64,000 nt of DNA. Origin: Alphaproteobacteria bacterium. GTDB taxonomy: Bacteria > Pseudomonadota > Alphaproteobacteria > JAJFFI01. This document shows positions 18,127 to 29,900 of this stretch, one piece after another; the stretch's first letter is position 1, and the number at the start of each line of letters is the position of its first letter. The translations under genes and the position numbers were made by a program. Location: contig JASJBI010000024.1 of the NCBI GenBank assembly GCA_030066595.1, positions 59,324-123,323 of the forward strand, in the 5' to 3' direction. Under the pieces are notes generated by a model. It was not told the DNA's origin. It did not search any database and saw only the letters and a program-made list of their open reading frames with translations.

Positions 18127-18360
18127 TCAGCGTCGCCAGAAGGGCTTCGCGGCTTCCCGCAGGGCGTCCGCGCGGGTCAGTCCCATGTCCCGGAGCAGGC
18201 GGTCGTCGAGCCCGGCGAGATGACGCCGCCGAGTTTCCCTCTCCTGCCATAGCAGCAACAAATTGGTCAGCCTTTCAGGGCCGCTCCGGTGTGCCTTGGC
18301 CCGGTTTTCGGGCAGCACCCCAAAGGCCCGCCCGATCTCGGTGGTGATGTCGGTCTGCAT
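18127..18360 (-). CDS. DUF1127 small protein
   Basis: A 77-aa basic protein starting at 18360 after AGGAGCGAGGAAC. Its C-terminal part (WQERETRRRHLAGLDDRLLRDMGLTRADA) is the classic DUF1127/YjiS motif, with RxLxxLDDRxLxDxGLxR. Proteins of this family in Alphaproteobacteria bind RNA and affect phosphate or carbon metabolism, but no function can be assigned here. It is divergent from the ArsR-type regulator. Confidence 0.85.
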   Translation of the reverse strand: MQTDITTEIGRAFGVLPENRAKAHRSGPERLTNLLLLWQERETRRRHLAGLDDRLLRDMGLTRADALREAAKPFWRR

Positions 18361-18464
18361 GTTCCTCGCTCCTTCGAACTGGTATGGCTCGCCAATCTGT
18401 TGGACAGACCTTGCCATCCGTATTTGCCCTTGTCATTAAAAGACAGTTCGTTTATCATCGAAAT

Positions 18465-19151
18465 ATGAATGCAGCGCCAAACTTCGCGGACATTGCGGCT
18501 CTGATGGGCGACCCGGCGCGCGCGGCTATCCTCTCGGCCCTGACCGCCGGGCGCGCGCTGACCGCGACCGAACTGTCCCTGGAGGCGGGTGTGACTCCGC
18601 AGACCACCAGCTCCCATCTTGCCAAGCTGACGGACGCCGGGTTGCTCCGGGTCGCGCGGCAGGGGCGGCATCGGTACTACCGGCTGGCCGGGCCGGAGGT
18701 TGCGCAACTGCTGGAGGGGCTGATGGTCATGGCGGGCGGCCGGCCCCAGCGGCCCAGGGCGCGCAACCCGAAGATGGACGCGGTGCGCCAGGCGCGGACC
18801 TGTTACGACCATTTCGCCGGTCGGCTCGGCGTCGGTCTCACCCGCGCGCTGGTCGACGGGGGCCTTCTGGAGGCCATCGGCGACGACTTCGAGCTGACCC
18901 TCGCGGGAGAGGACCGGATGGGCGCGTTCGGACTGGATCTTCCGGCGTTGCGGCGCCAGCGGCGGGCCTTCGCCCGACAGTGCCTGGATTGGAGCGAGCG
19001 CGAGCCGCACCTGGCGGGTGCCTTGGGGGCTGGCGTCGCCGATCGCTGCTTTGCGCTCGGCTGGGTTGCGCGTCCCCGGCCCGGGCGCGCGGTTACGGTG
19101 ACCGAGCGCGGTCGGCGCGGCCTTCAGAAAGCCTTCTCATTGCGGCTTTGA
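18465..19151 (+). CDS. ArsR-type winged-helix transcriptional regulator
   Basis: A 228-aa protein. The N-terminal 80 residues are an ArsR winged helix (ALMGDPARAAILSALTAGRA, then TATELSLEAGVTPQTTSSHL and a beta-wing GRHRYYRL). About 120 further residues are longer than in a classic ArsR metal sensor and lack the usual ELCVCDL cysteine motif, so a metal ligand is unlikely to bind there. The start is the ATG at 18465, not the longer frame. It is divergent from the DUF1127 gene across 104 AT-rich bases, where an operator is likely but not defined. Target unknown. Confidence 0.85.
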   Translation: MNAAPNFADIAALMGDPARAAILSALTAGRALTATELSLEAGVTPQTTSSHLAKLTDAGLLRVARQGRHRYYRLAGPEVAQLLEGLMVMAGGRPQRPRARNPKMDAVRQARTCYDHFAGRLGVGLTRALVDGGLLEAIGDDFELTLAGEDRMGAFGLDLPALRRQRRAFARQCLDWSEREPHLAGALGAGVADRCFALGWVARPRPGRAVTVTERGRRGLQKAFSLRL

Positions 19152-19224
19152 TTCTGCGCGTCTAAGCTGGCGCCAACTATCAAGAAATCGCCGACGAGCC
19201 GCGGCTCCGCTCAGGGAGAAGATC

Positions 19225-19698
19225 ATGCCTGCAGACGTCAAACCCATTCCCGATGGTTTTCATTCGGTTACCCCGCATCTGGTTGTCGCCGGTGCCAGCG
19301 ATGCGATCGCCTGGTATCGACGGGCCTTCGGCGCCGAGGAGATCGGGCGCATGTCCATGCCCGGCGACGATGAGCGGCTGATGCACGCCATGATCCGCAT
19401 CGGCGACTCGCTGATCATGCTGGTGGATGAAATACCGGAGTTTGGCGCGAAAGGGCCGAAGTCGCTCGGCGGGTCGTCCGTGACGATCAATCTCTATGTC
19501 GAGGATGCGGATGCGGTCTTCGAGCGCGCGGTGGCGGAAGGCGCCGAAGCGACGATGCCCGTCGAAAACATGTTCTGGGGGGACCGCTATGGTCGTCTGA
19601 TCGATCCCTTCGGACACAGCTGGGCGGTCGCGACCCATGTCCGAGACGTGCCGCCGGACGAGATGGAGCAGGCGGCCGCGCAGGCCTTCTCGCAATAG
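19225..19698 (+). CDS. VOC-superfamily (glyoxalase/PhnB-like) protein
   Basis: A 157-aa protein with a PhnB-like VOC fold: HSVTPHLVVAGASDAIAWYR at the N-terminus, AMIRIGDSLIMLVDE in the middle and MFWGDRYGRLIDPFGHSWA at the C-terminus, which carries one probable metal-ligand region. A strong AGGGAGAAG ribosome site precedes the ATG. Proteins of this type bind or transform small substrates or antibiotics; nothing here fixes the substrate. It is not obviously in an operon. Confidence 0.85.
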   Translation: MPADVKPIPDGFHSVTPHLVVAGASDAIAWYRRAFGAEEIGRMSMPGDDERLMHAMIRIGDSLIMLVDEIPEFGAKGPKSLGGSSVTINLYVEDADAVFERAVAEGAEATMPVENMFWGDRYGRLIDPFGHSWAVATHVRDVPPDEMEQAAAQAFSQ

Positions 19699-19725
19699 TT
19701 CGCGTCCACGGGGACGCATAGGGCT

Positions 19726-21849
19726 CTAGCGCGCGGCGGAGCGGCGTTTGCGGGCCGGCGCGGAAGATCGGGACCGCGGCGCGCGCGGGGGGTTGCGTGC
19801 CCGTCGTCCTGTGGCAGCCGGTTTGTCCCGTCGCGGATCTTCGCTCACGCGGTGCGCCGGAAAGGCGATCGACACCGTGGTGCCCACATTGGGCTGACTG
19901 TCCAACGTCAGGCTGCCGCCATGCAGCTCCGCAATCGACTTGACCAGCGGCAGGCCGAGGCCGGTCCCCTCGTAGTCGCGCGTGAGCGAGCTTGCCGCTT
20001 GGCCGAATGGGGTCAGCACCGCCTGGATGTCCTTGGCTGCGATGCCGATGCCGGTATCGGACACGGCCAGAACGCACTGGCCGCTGCGGTCGATGCGCAC
20101 ACGCACCGTGATGCGTCCTCCCGGGCGCGTGAACTTGATGGCGTTCGACAGGAGGTTCAGCAGGATCTGTTTGAGCGCCCGCCCGTCGGCCCAGAGCTCC
20201 GGTAGATCCTTCGGGATCCGTTTGACGATGGTGAGCTGCGCCTCTTTGGCGCGCTCCTTGATAATGCGCAGGCAGGCATCGGCCGTGGCGGCGATGTGGA
20301 CATGCTCCTCCTGCAGTTCCAGCTTGCCTGCCTCGATTTTGGAGAGATCCAGGATATCGCTGATCACGCTCAACAGGTGGCCGCCGCTCTCGTGAATGTC
20401 CGCCGCGTAGTCCCGATACTGTCTGTGGCCTAGCGGGCCGAACATTTCCTGCTTCATGACGTCCGAGAAACCGATGATTGCGTTGAGCGGAGTGCGCAGC
20501 TCGTGGCTCATGTTGGCCAGGAACTCGCTCTTCGCCCGGCTCGCGAGCTCCGCCTGCTCTTTCGCTTCCTTGAGGTCGGTCTCGGCCTGCACGCGGTCCG
20601 TGACGTCCCGGATCATGCCGATGAACCCGATCAACCTGCCGTCCGGATTCCGGATCACCGTGGCCACGGTCTCGCCCGGAAACGCCTGGCCGTTCTTGCG
20701 TCGATAAATCACCACGAAGGGCTCGAGTCCAAACTCACCGTCGAGATTGAAGCGCAGCTTGCCCTGCCGCTCGAACTCGGGATCGCTGGCATAGATCAGG
20801 CGCGTGCTTTGCCCGACAAGGCTTTCCGGCGGATAGCCCAGGATGCGGGTCGAGGCCCGATTGCACATGATGATGCGACGGTGGGTGTTGGTGATGAGCA
20901 TCGCATCCGGCACGGCCTGGAATACCGATTCGAACAACGTCTTCTGTCGCGCCAGCTCTTCGTTCGCGCGGACGCGCTCGGTGATGTCCGAGCCGGTCCC
21001 CCGGTAGCCCCTGAACCGGTTCTCTTCGTCGTAGAACGGGACGCCGCTGATCGACAGCCAGACGACGCGCCCATCGGACATGGTGCGCGGATGAACGAAG
21101 TTGCGGAACGGCCGACGACCGGCAAGGTCGGCCAGGTGGCGTTCCCAGTCTTCTTCGTCGACGTTCGGGATGCCCGTCTCCTGCCGCGTGCGGCCGAGCA
21201 GTTGCTGCGGCGGAACACCGGTCACTTCCGTGAACCGTTCGGAGAAGTATGAGAACCGCAAGTTCTCGTCCATCTCCCAGAACCAGTCCGAGGCGGCTGC
21301 GGTGAAGTCCTTGAAGCGCCTTTCGCTTTCCTGCAGCTCCCGTTCGGACTTCTTGCGCTCGGTGATGTCGCGCGCGACCACCAGCATCAGCGGTCGTCCG
21401 TCCATTTCGATCCGGCTGGCGGCCACTTCGACGGGAATGAAATTGCCGTCGCGATCACAACAGCTCAGCTCGTCCGACCGCGCTTCTCCCTTGGCCAGGA
21501 CGGTGCTTGCGAAGTCGTCGAGCCCCTTCCGTTCATGGGGGTGCAGATCGGACATGCGCAGCTTCAAGAGCTCGGACCGGGAGTAGCCCAGCATGCGGCC
21601 GGCGTTTGCGTTGGCGTCGACGATCCGGTCGCGCCCCGGATCGACCACGAGAATGGAGTCGCTGGTGCCGTCGAAGATCTTCTGGAAGCGGGCCTCGCTC
21701 TCTCTGAGGGCGGCTTCGCCCTGCGGCCCGGTTGCCACATCGCTGGCCTCCAACCGCCATAGCTGCCGCTCAAGCCGGTCGATCTCGGCGACCAACTCGG
21801 CTTTGGTCTTGCGCGCGTGCGGCGACTTGTCGGGTGGGGCGCCGGCCAT
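19726..21849 (-). CDS. Hybrid-free PAS-domain sensor histidine kinase
   Basis: A 707-aa soluble kinase with no membrane segments. Order: an N-terminal coiled coil (AELVAEIDRLERQLWRLEA), three PAS domains with PAC motifs ending in DITERKKSE, DITERVRAN and DVTDRVQAE, a HisKA domain with SHELRTPLNAIIGFSD, and a HATPase with LLNLLSNAIKF, DTGIGI and GTGLGL. The C-terminus is a basic, Pro/Arg-rich tail. No receiver domain and no response regulator gene lie next to it, so it is an orphan. I chose the ATG at 21849 (GGAACGAG before it) over a GTG at 21906. Signal unknown; PAS suggests redox, light or ligand. Confidence 0.92.
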   Translation of the reverse strand: MAGAPPDKSPHARKTKAELVAEIDRLERQLWRLEASDVATGPQGEAALRESEARFQKIFDGTSDSILVVDPGRDRIVDANANAGRMLGYSRSELLKLRMSDLHPHERKGLDDFASTVLAKGEARSDELSCCDRDGNFIPVEVAASRIEMDGRPLMLVVARDITERKKSERELQESERRFKDFTAAASDWFWEMDENLRFSYFSERFTEVTGVPPQQLLGRTRQETGIPNVDEEDWERHLADLAGRRPFRNFVHPRTMSDGRVVWLSISGVPFYDEENRFRGYRGTGSDITERVRANEELARQKTLFESVFQAVPDAMLITNTHRRIIMCNRASTRILGYPPESLVGQSTRLIYASDPEFERQGKLRFNLDGEFGLEPFVVIYRRKNGQAFPGETVATVIRNPDGRLIGFIGMIRDVTDRVQAETDLKEAKEQAELASRAKSEFLANMSHELRTPLNAIIGFSDVMKQEMFGPLGHRQYRDYAADIHESGGHLLSVISDILDLSKIEAGKLELQEEHVHIAATADACLRIIKERAKEAQLTIVKRIPKDLPELWADGRALKQILLNLLSNAIKFTRPGGRITVRVRIDRSGQCVLAVSDTGIGIAAKDIQAVLTPFGQAASSLTRDYEGTGLGLPLVKSIAELHGGSLTLDSQPNVGTTVSIAFPAHRVSEDPRRDKPAATGRRARNPPRAPRSRSSAPARKRRSAAR

Positions 21850-22215
21850 CTCGTTCCATAGGGATCGTGCAGGGGCGCTCAGGCCACACTGCGCCGATCC
21901 TGACACTTAACCGATCGATATGCCGGATATTGCTAAGGCAAAATAATAACCTCAGGGTTAACCATCCCGAGCACCGCGGCCGCTGGCCTACCACTTTGCC
22001 AGGAAAACCCTTGAGAACCGCCCCGATGGAAGGCCTGGTCGGGTCGCGTCGGGGCTCCGCCGTCGGCGCACCGGCCGCGGGCCGCCGGCGCCCGTGCCGG
22101 CCTTTTCTGGACATCGCGGGCGCTGCATATAATATCCGGCCGCGCAGCCGCTTCCGGACCGGCGCCGGTGCGGCGGCATTCGGCGACATGACATCCGAGA
22201 ATGAGGGGGGTCACC
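21850..22215. promoter_or_regulatory. Intergenic region between the histidine kinase and acnA
   Basis: No gene is seen in 366 bases. The half near the kinase is AT-rich. A perfect -10 hexamer TATAAT sits at 22128-22133, about 80 bp before acnA, but no good -35 lies at the standard distance (TGGACA at 22108-22113 is too close). It is a plausible, unproven acnA promoter. Confidence 0.35.
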
Positions 22216-24951
<2,736 letters not shown>

Positions 24952-24995
24952 CGCGGCGCCGACGACGCCGGTGCGTGGCTGAACGGGAGGACAGG

Positions 24996-25733
24996 GTGCC
25001 CGACGACACATCGACTGAACCGGCCGATCTCGGCTTTGGCCGGCCGGAGCCGACGCCGGGCCTCAACGCCGTGGACGCCGCGATCACCACGCGCCGGGCG
25101 GTGCGCGCCTTTCGCCCGGATCCTGTACCGGACGCGCTGGTGCGCCACATCCTGGCCGTTGCCGCGCGCGCGCCGTCGGGCACCAACACCCAGCCCTGGC
25201 ATGCGCACGTGCTTACCGGCGCGGCTAAGGAGCGGCTGACCCAGGCCGTGCTGGCGGCGCGGGAGGGCAAGCCTGAGGGCACGGCGGAGTATCGCTACTA
25301 TCCCCGAAAATGGGCCGAGCCTTATCTCTCCCGCCGGCGCAGGATCGGCTGGGACCTCTATGGCCTGCTCGGCATCGAAAAGGGCGACCGCGAGCGCACC
25401 TGGGCACAGTTCGGGCGCAACTACCTGTTCTTCGACGCGCCCGTCGGCATGGTCTTCACCATCGATCGGGATCTCGAGACCGGCAGCTGGCTCGACTACG
25501 GCATGTTCCTCCAGAACATCATGATCTCGGCCCGCGGCCACGGCCTGGACACCTGCCCGCAGGCGGCCTGGATGGAGTATCCCGACACCGTGTCGCAAGT
25601 GCTCGGCATCCCGGAAGAACAGATGGTGGTCTGCGGCATGTCGCTGGGCTACGCCGACAACGACAAGATCGAGAGCCAACTGGTCACCGCCCGCGAGCCG
25701 GTCGAGGGGTTCGCGACGTGGCACGACGGCTAG
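24996..25733 (+). CDS. Nitroreductase-family flavoenzyme
   Basis: A 245-aa FMN-dependent nitroreductase. FMN-binding features are AITTRRAVRAFRPDPVP at the N-terminus, RAPSGTNTQPWHAHVL, and the C-terminal GMSLGYADNDKIESQL. A GTG at 24996 has GGGAGGACA just upstream; a GTG at 24975 is a weaker alternative. It may reduce nitroaromatics or quinones, or act as an oxidoreductase of another kind. It lies 44 bp after acnA on the same strand. Confidence 0.9.
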   Translation: MPDDTSTEPADLGFGRPEPTPGLNAVDAAITTRRAVRAFRPDPVPDALVRHILAVAARAPSGTNTQPWHAHVLTGAAKERLTQAVLAAREGKPEGTAEYRYYPRKWAEPYLSRRRRIGWDLYGLLGIEKGDRERTWAQFGRNYLFFDAPVGMVFTIDRDLETGSWLDYGMFLQNIMISARGHGLDTCPQAAWMEYPDTVSQVLGIPEEQMVVCGMSLGYADNDKIESQLVTAREPVEGFATWHDG

Positions 25734-25757
25734 GCCGCAACCCAGTTCCCTAACCGT

Positions 25758-25780
25758 CCAAATTGATTTAGACAGTTTGG
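25758..25780. promoter_or_regulatory. Inverted repeat upstream of the CGNR regulator
   Basis: CCAAATTG (25758-25765) and CAGTTTGG (25773-25780) form a near-perfect inverted repeat (7 of 8) with a 7-bp AT-rich centre, 31 bp before the CGNR gene start. The size and symmetry suit a dimer operator, most simply for autoregulation. Confidence 0.5.
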
Positions 25781-25811
25781 CCTCGGAGCGCGCAAACGGG
25801 GTGGATGCGGC

Positions 25812-26456
25812 ATGGCCAAGGTCGGCGTGGACAGGGGCTCAGAAGGCCGGGCAGGCTCGCTGGATCTGGTCGGCGGGCGGACCTGCCTGGATTTCCACAA
25901 CACCGCGAGCGGACGCGGCGGTGCGCGTTTTCTCAATCATCTCACCCGCTATGACGACCTGATCCTGTGGAGCCGCCATGCCGGGGTGATCGACGGGTCT
26001 ATGGCGAAGAAGCTGCGCGCCGAGGCGGCGGCGCATCCGCGCCGGGGGCGGGCGGTGCTAGGCCGGGCGATCGCGTTGCGCGAGGCCCTCGACGGCGTGT
26101 TCGGCGCCGTCGCGGCGGGCCGGCGCGCGCCCAAGGATGGCCTTGCGGTCCTCAACCGGGAGCTCGCCAATGCCCTGGCGCACGCCCGGGTCTCGACCCG
26201 GCGCGGCGGTTTCGTCTGGGCCTGGTCCAAGGATGATCCGCCCCTGGACCGTCCGCTCTGGCCCATCGCCCGGTCCGCCGCGGACCTGCTGACCGCGCCC
26301 GAGCTTCAGCGGGTCAAGCGCTGCGGCGGCCGGGACTGCGGCTGGCTGTTCCTCGACACCAGCAAGAACAACCGGCGCCGCTGGTGCGAGATGGAGGTCT
26401 GCGGCAACCGGGCCAAGGCCCGGCGCTATTACGCGCGGCACCGCAACGGGGGCTGA
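25812..26456 (+). CDS. CGNR zinc-finger (ABATE-domain) regulator
   Basis: A 214-aa protein. Residues about 15-150 are the stress-induced ABATE domain (LDLVGGRTCLDFHNTASGRG at the start), and the C-terminus is a CGNR zinc finger: KRCGGRDCGWLFLDTSKNNR, then RRWCEMEVCGNRAKARRYY, with the four cysteines in place. Such proteins are thought to be DNA-binding transcription factors. An inverted repeat lies 31 bp upstream. It is downstream of the nitroreductase on the same strand, which may be its target. Confidence 0.9.
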   Translation: MAKVGVDRGSEGRAGSLDLVGGRTCLDFHNTASGRGGARFLNHLTRYDDLILWSRHAGVIDGSMAKKLRAEAAAHPRRGRAVLGRAIALREALDGVFGAVAAGRRAPKDGLAVLNRELANALAHARVSTRRGGFVWAWSKDDPPLDRPLWPIARSAADLLTAPELQRVKRCGGRDCGWLFLDTSKNNRRRWCEMEVCGNRAKARRYYARHRNGG

Positions 26457-26478
26457 CAATCGCGCAAGAACAGTAGCC

Positions 26479-26874
26479 TCAATCCGCCAGGGCGACGCAC
26501 TCGACCTCGATGTCGAACTCGAGCGGCCAGGAGCCCACGGCCACGAAGGTCCGGGCGGGCGGATCCTTGGGGAAGTAGTCACGGTAGACGTCGTTCACGG
26601 TCGGGAAGTAGGCGGCGTTGGCGATGTACAGGGTGACCTTCACGACCTTGTCGAGGGTGCTGCCCGCGGCTTCCAGCACATGCCGCACGGCCTCAAGCGA
26701 CATTCTGGTCTGCTCGACGATATCGCCCCGCACCATTTCCCCGGTCTCGGGATCCAGCGGCGGCATGCCGGATACGAAGACGAAGCCGTTGGCCTTGACC
26801 GCGGGCGACAGCGGGACCTTGACCTTGGCCAGCGCGTCGGAAATGCCAGGAACGTGAACGATCTCTTTGCGCAT
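26479..26874 (-). CDS. RidA-family (Rid/YjgF) protein
   Basis: A 131-aa YjgF/YER057c/UK114-fold protein, start at 26874 after AGGAGGAGG. Conserved features: VKANGFVFVSGMPPLDPETG, the TRMSLEAVRHVLEAAGSTLD segment, and the C-terminal region PARTFVAVGSWPLEFDIEVE. The arginine (in PARTFV) of archetypal RidA imine deaminases is present; the C-terminal glutamate region is less typical. It could hydrolyse reactive imines or be a related catabolic Rid enzyme. A longer frame to 27135 overlaps the regulator gene and is rejected. Confidence 0.88.
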   Translation of the reverse strand: MRKEIVHVPGISDALAKVKVPLSPAVKANGFVFVSGMPPLDPETGEMVRGDIVEQTRMSLEAVRHVLEAAGSTLDKVVKVTLYIANAAYFPTVNDVYRDYFPKDPPARTFVAVGSWPLEFDIEVECVALAD

Positions 26875-26926
26875 GAACGCCTCCTCCTGTTGAAGCTGGG
26901 ATGATTCAGACAAGTGGGCCCGCCAC

Positions 26927-29900
26927 TCAAGCCTTGTCCAGGGCCGCCTCGATCGCGGGCAGCGCCGCGGCGAATCTGGCCGCACGGGCCTGGTCGCGGA
27001 GCCGGGCGAGGGTCTCATCCGTCGCTGCATCGCGCGCGCCGCGGCCGCAGGCGGCAAGCGCCCGGCCGCGCGCAATATGGAAGATCGCCCACGGGAGCGG
27101 TTCGTCCCGCGTGTAGTCCTCCAGCGCCTGGGCATAGCGGTCCACCTCGGCCCAGTCGCGGCTGTCGAGCGCCGCGTCCATGGCGTTCTGATAGAAGTGC
27201 AGGTAGTTGTGGCTGACGCAGCCCAGGTCCAGGATGCGCTCGCCTTCCGCCAGTGCCCAGCGGCGGCGCTTCGGATCGGTCGTCACGATTGCCAGCACGC
27301 TCAGAATCCACGGCGCGATATAGCTCGGTCCGACCTCGAGGCTGACCTCGTAGGCCTCCCGCAGGGTCTTTTCGGCCGCCGCCCGGTCGCCGCGCCCGCC
27401 CATCGCGCTGCCGATGTGGGATTGATCCTCGATGACGAAGCGGCGCGCGCCCAGCTCCCGGGCCAGCCTGGCGCTGTGCGCGGCGCTTTCCTGCGCTTCG
27501 TCCCAGGCCGCGAGATAGGGCAGCATCGAAGCCACGCCGTTGCGGGCCAGCATCTCGGCCCGCTTGTCGCCGATTTCGACCGCCAGATCGGCGGCACGGC
27601 GGCAGTCCGCCAGCCCGCCCTCGGTATCGTTCTGATAGAAGCGGGTCACGCCGCGCATCGGCAGATTGGCGACCTGTATCCGGGCCAGGCCGTGGTCTTC
27701 GGCGAGGCGGATGCAGCGGTCGAAATGCTCGTGCGCCGTCACCATGCGCCCCCTCTGATAATAGGCGTCGCCGAGCCCGCCCAGGGCCTGGGCCTCGCTT
27801 TCGGGAGATGAGGCGGCGCGCGCGTGACGGAGCGCGGTCTCATGCGCCGCGAGACAGCCTTCGATGTCGCCGCGCGGGAAGCAGATGTTTCCTCTGAGCG
27901 TATAGATGCGGGCCAGCATGCCGGCGTCGCCGGTCTTCTGGGCCCCATCCTCGGCCCTGTCCAGCGCATCCAGTGCGGCGTCATAGCGGTCCAGAATCCG
28001 CATCCCCGCGGCGATGCCCAGCCAGGCACGGGCGCGTCCACGTTCGTCTGCGGCAATGGCGAGGGCGTGCTGGAATGCGTCGCACGACGGTTCGACCGAC
28101 CCCAGATCGTGCAGCAGCTCGCCGCGCAGGCAGGCCAGTGCCTGTTGGTCCGCGGGCGCTTGCGCCAGCGCCTCGCCCTCCTGCGCCAGTTCGAGCGCCC
28201 GCTGCCCACGATATTTGGCCGCCTGATCCTGGGCCGCTCTCAGATAGGCGGCGGGCGCGGCCGGGTCCCCCGCGGAGCCCAGATGTCGTGCCGCGAGTTC
28301 GAAGTCGCGCTCGCCGTACCACGCTGCCGCCCGTTGGTGCAGCTCGCGCCGCTGCGAGCGGACCAGGGAGGCAGAGACAGCCTCCTGGATCAAGGCGTGA
28401 TGAAACAGGAATTCTTCGCCGTCCGGGCGGACCAATTGCTTCGAGATCAGCGTGTCAAGATCAAACGCCGCGTCTTCCAAGAGATGCCGCAACGCCGGCA
28501 GGGCGAACCGCTGTCCCAGCACCGCCGCCGCCTGCAGGCCGCGCCGGTCCGGTGCATCGAGGGTGTCCATCCGTGCCAGGACCAGGCTTTCGATCGAGGG
28601 CGGCAAACGCGTGTCTCCGCTTGCCGCCCCGCGCATGAGCTGGTCGAGAAACAGCGGATTGCCCTCGGCCCGGCCAACGCAGGCAGATACGAAATCTGGA
28701 TCGAGCTGACCGTACTCAGCGGCGAGGGCCTCGGCTTCCGTTTGGCTGAGCGGGTCCAGATCGAAGCGGGTCAAGGGGCTGTTGTTCGCGGCTGTCCGCC
28801 AGGCCGCGTCGATCGGGTCGCTGTCGTCGCGGGCGGTCATGACCAGTAAGGCGGGGCAGGTCTGGGTGGTTGCGGCGAGGGCGGCCAGCCGGTCCAGGGT
28901 CAGGCGATCCGCCCAATGGATGTCCTCGATCACCGCCAACAGGGGCCTGCGGCGGCTGTGCGCGGTGACGAGGGTGACCAATGCGTCCTGTTTGCCCTTG
29001 AGGCGCGCCGCGTTGTCCATGGCGTTGTAAATCGGCGCCAGGGTGCCGGGCGGCGGCACGTCCAGCAGATCGTAAAGGAACCCGCGGGACGAACGATCGA
29101 TCAAGCCGGCGGCCACCGTCTGCTCGGCGGCGGTTCGGCGCTCATCCTCTTGCGCATTGGCAGGCAAGCCGACAACGGCCTGCACTAGACGACGAATCGG
29201 ATCGCCGGTGACGCCGGCCCCGAAGTCCAGCACAAGGCTCTTGTGAGCGTCGAACCCGTTGGCCTCGGCCCTGGCCATGACCTCTTCGACAAGCCGGGTC
29301 TTGCCGATTCCGGCCTCGCCCCGGATCAACACCGCCGACCCGGCCCCGGTCTCGCGACAGGTGCTGAGCAAGTCGGCGAACCGATCCATCTCGGGCGCGC
29401 GGCCGATCAGCCGGCGATGGCTCGGCTCCGTGGCGCCGGTCCGGCCTTCGAGACGCCAGAATCTCAGGTCCTCTCCGAGCCCTGCGATCGGGGTCCCGGA
29501 TACCGCTGACGTGTTCCAGAGGTCATCGAGCGCGGCCCGCACCGGGTCCGAGATCAGCGTTTCTCCAGGACCAGCCAACTCGGTCAGTCGCGATGCCAGG
29601 TGCACCGCGTCGCCGGTCACGTTGGTCTCCCGGTTGCCTCCGGTGACCAACAGACGGCCGTTGGCGATACCGACTTGCGTCTGCAGCGCGCGGCCGACCA
29701 GCTCGCTCAGCCCAGGCATGGCCTCGTGGATCGCCAACGCCGCTCGCACCGCCCGCTCGGGGTCGTCCTCGTGCGCCACCTCGGCGCCGAACACCACCAT
29801 CACGCAGTCCTTGAAATGCCGCTCCGGCCTGCCGCCGTACTGCGCCGCCAGTCCGTCAATGGTGTCGAAGTAGCGGTCCAGCAGGGCCAAGAGCTCTTCC

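Noticed and set aside
22108..22133. A full -35/-10 promoter for acnA
   Set aside because: The -10 TATAAT is perfect, but the nearest TTGACA-like word is only 14 bp away, so I did not claim a standard promoter.
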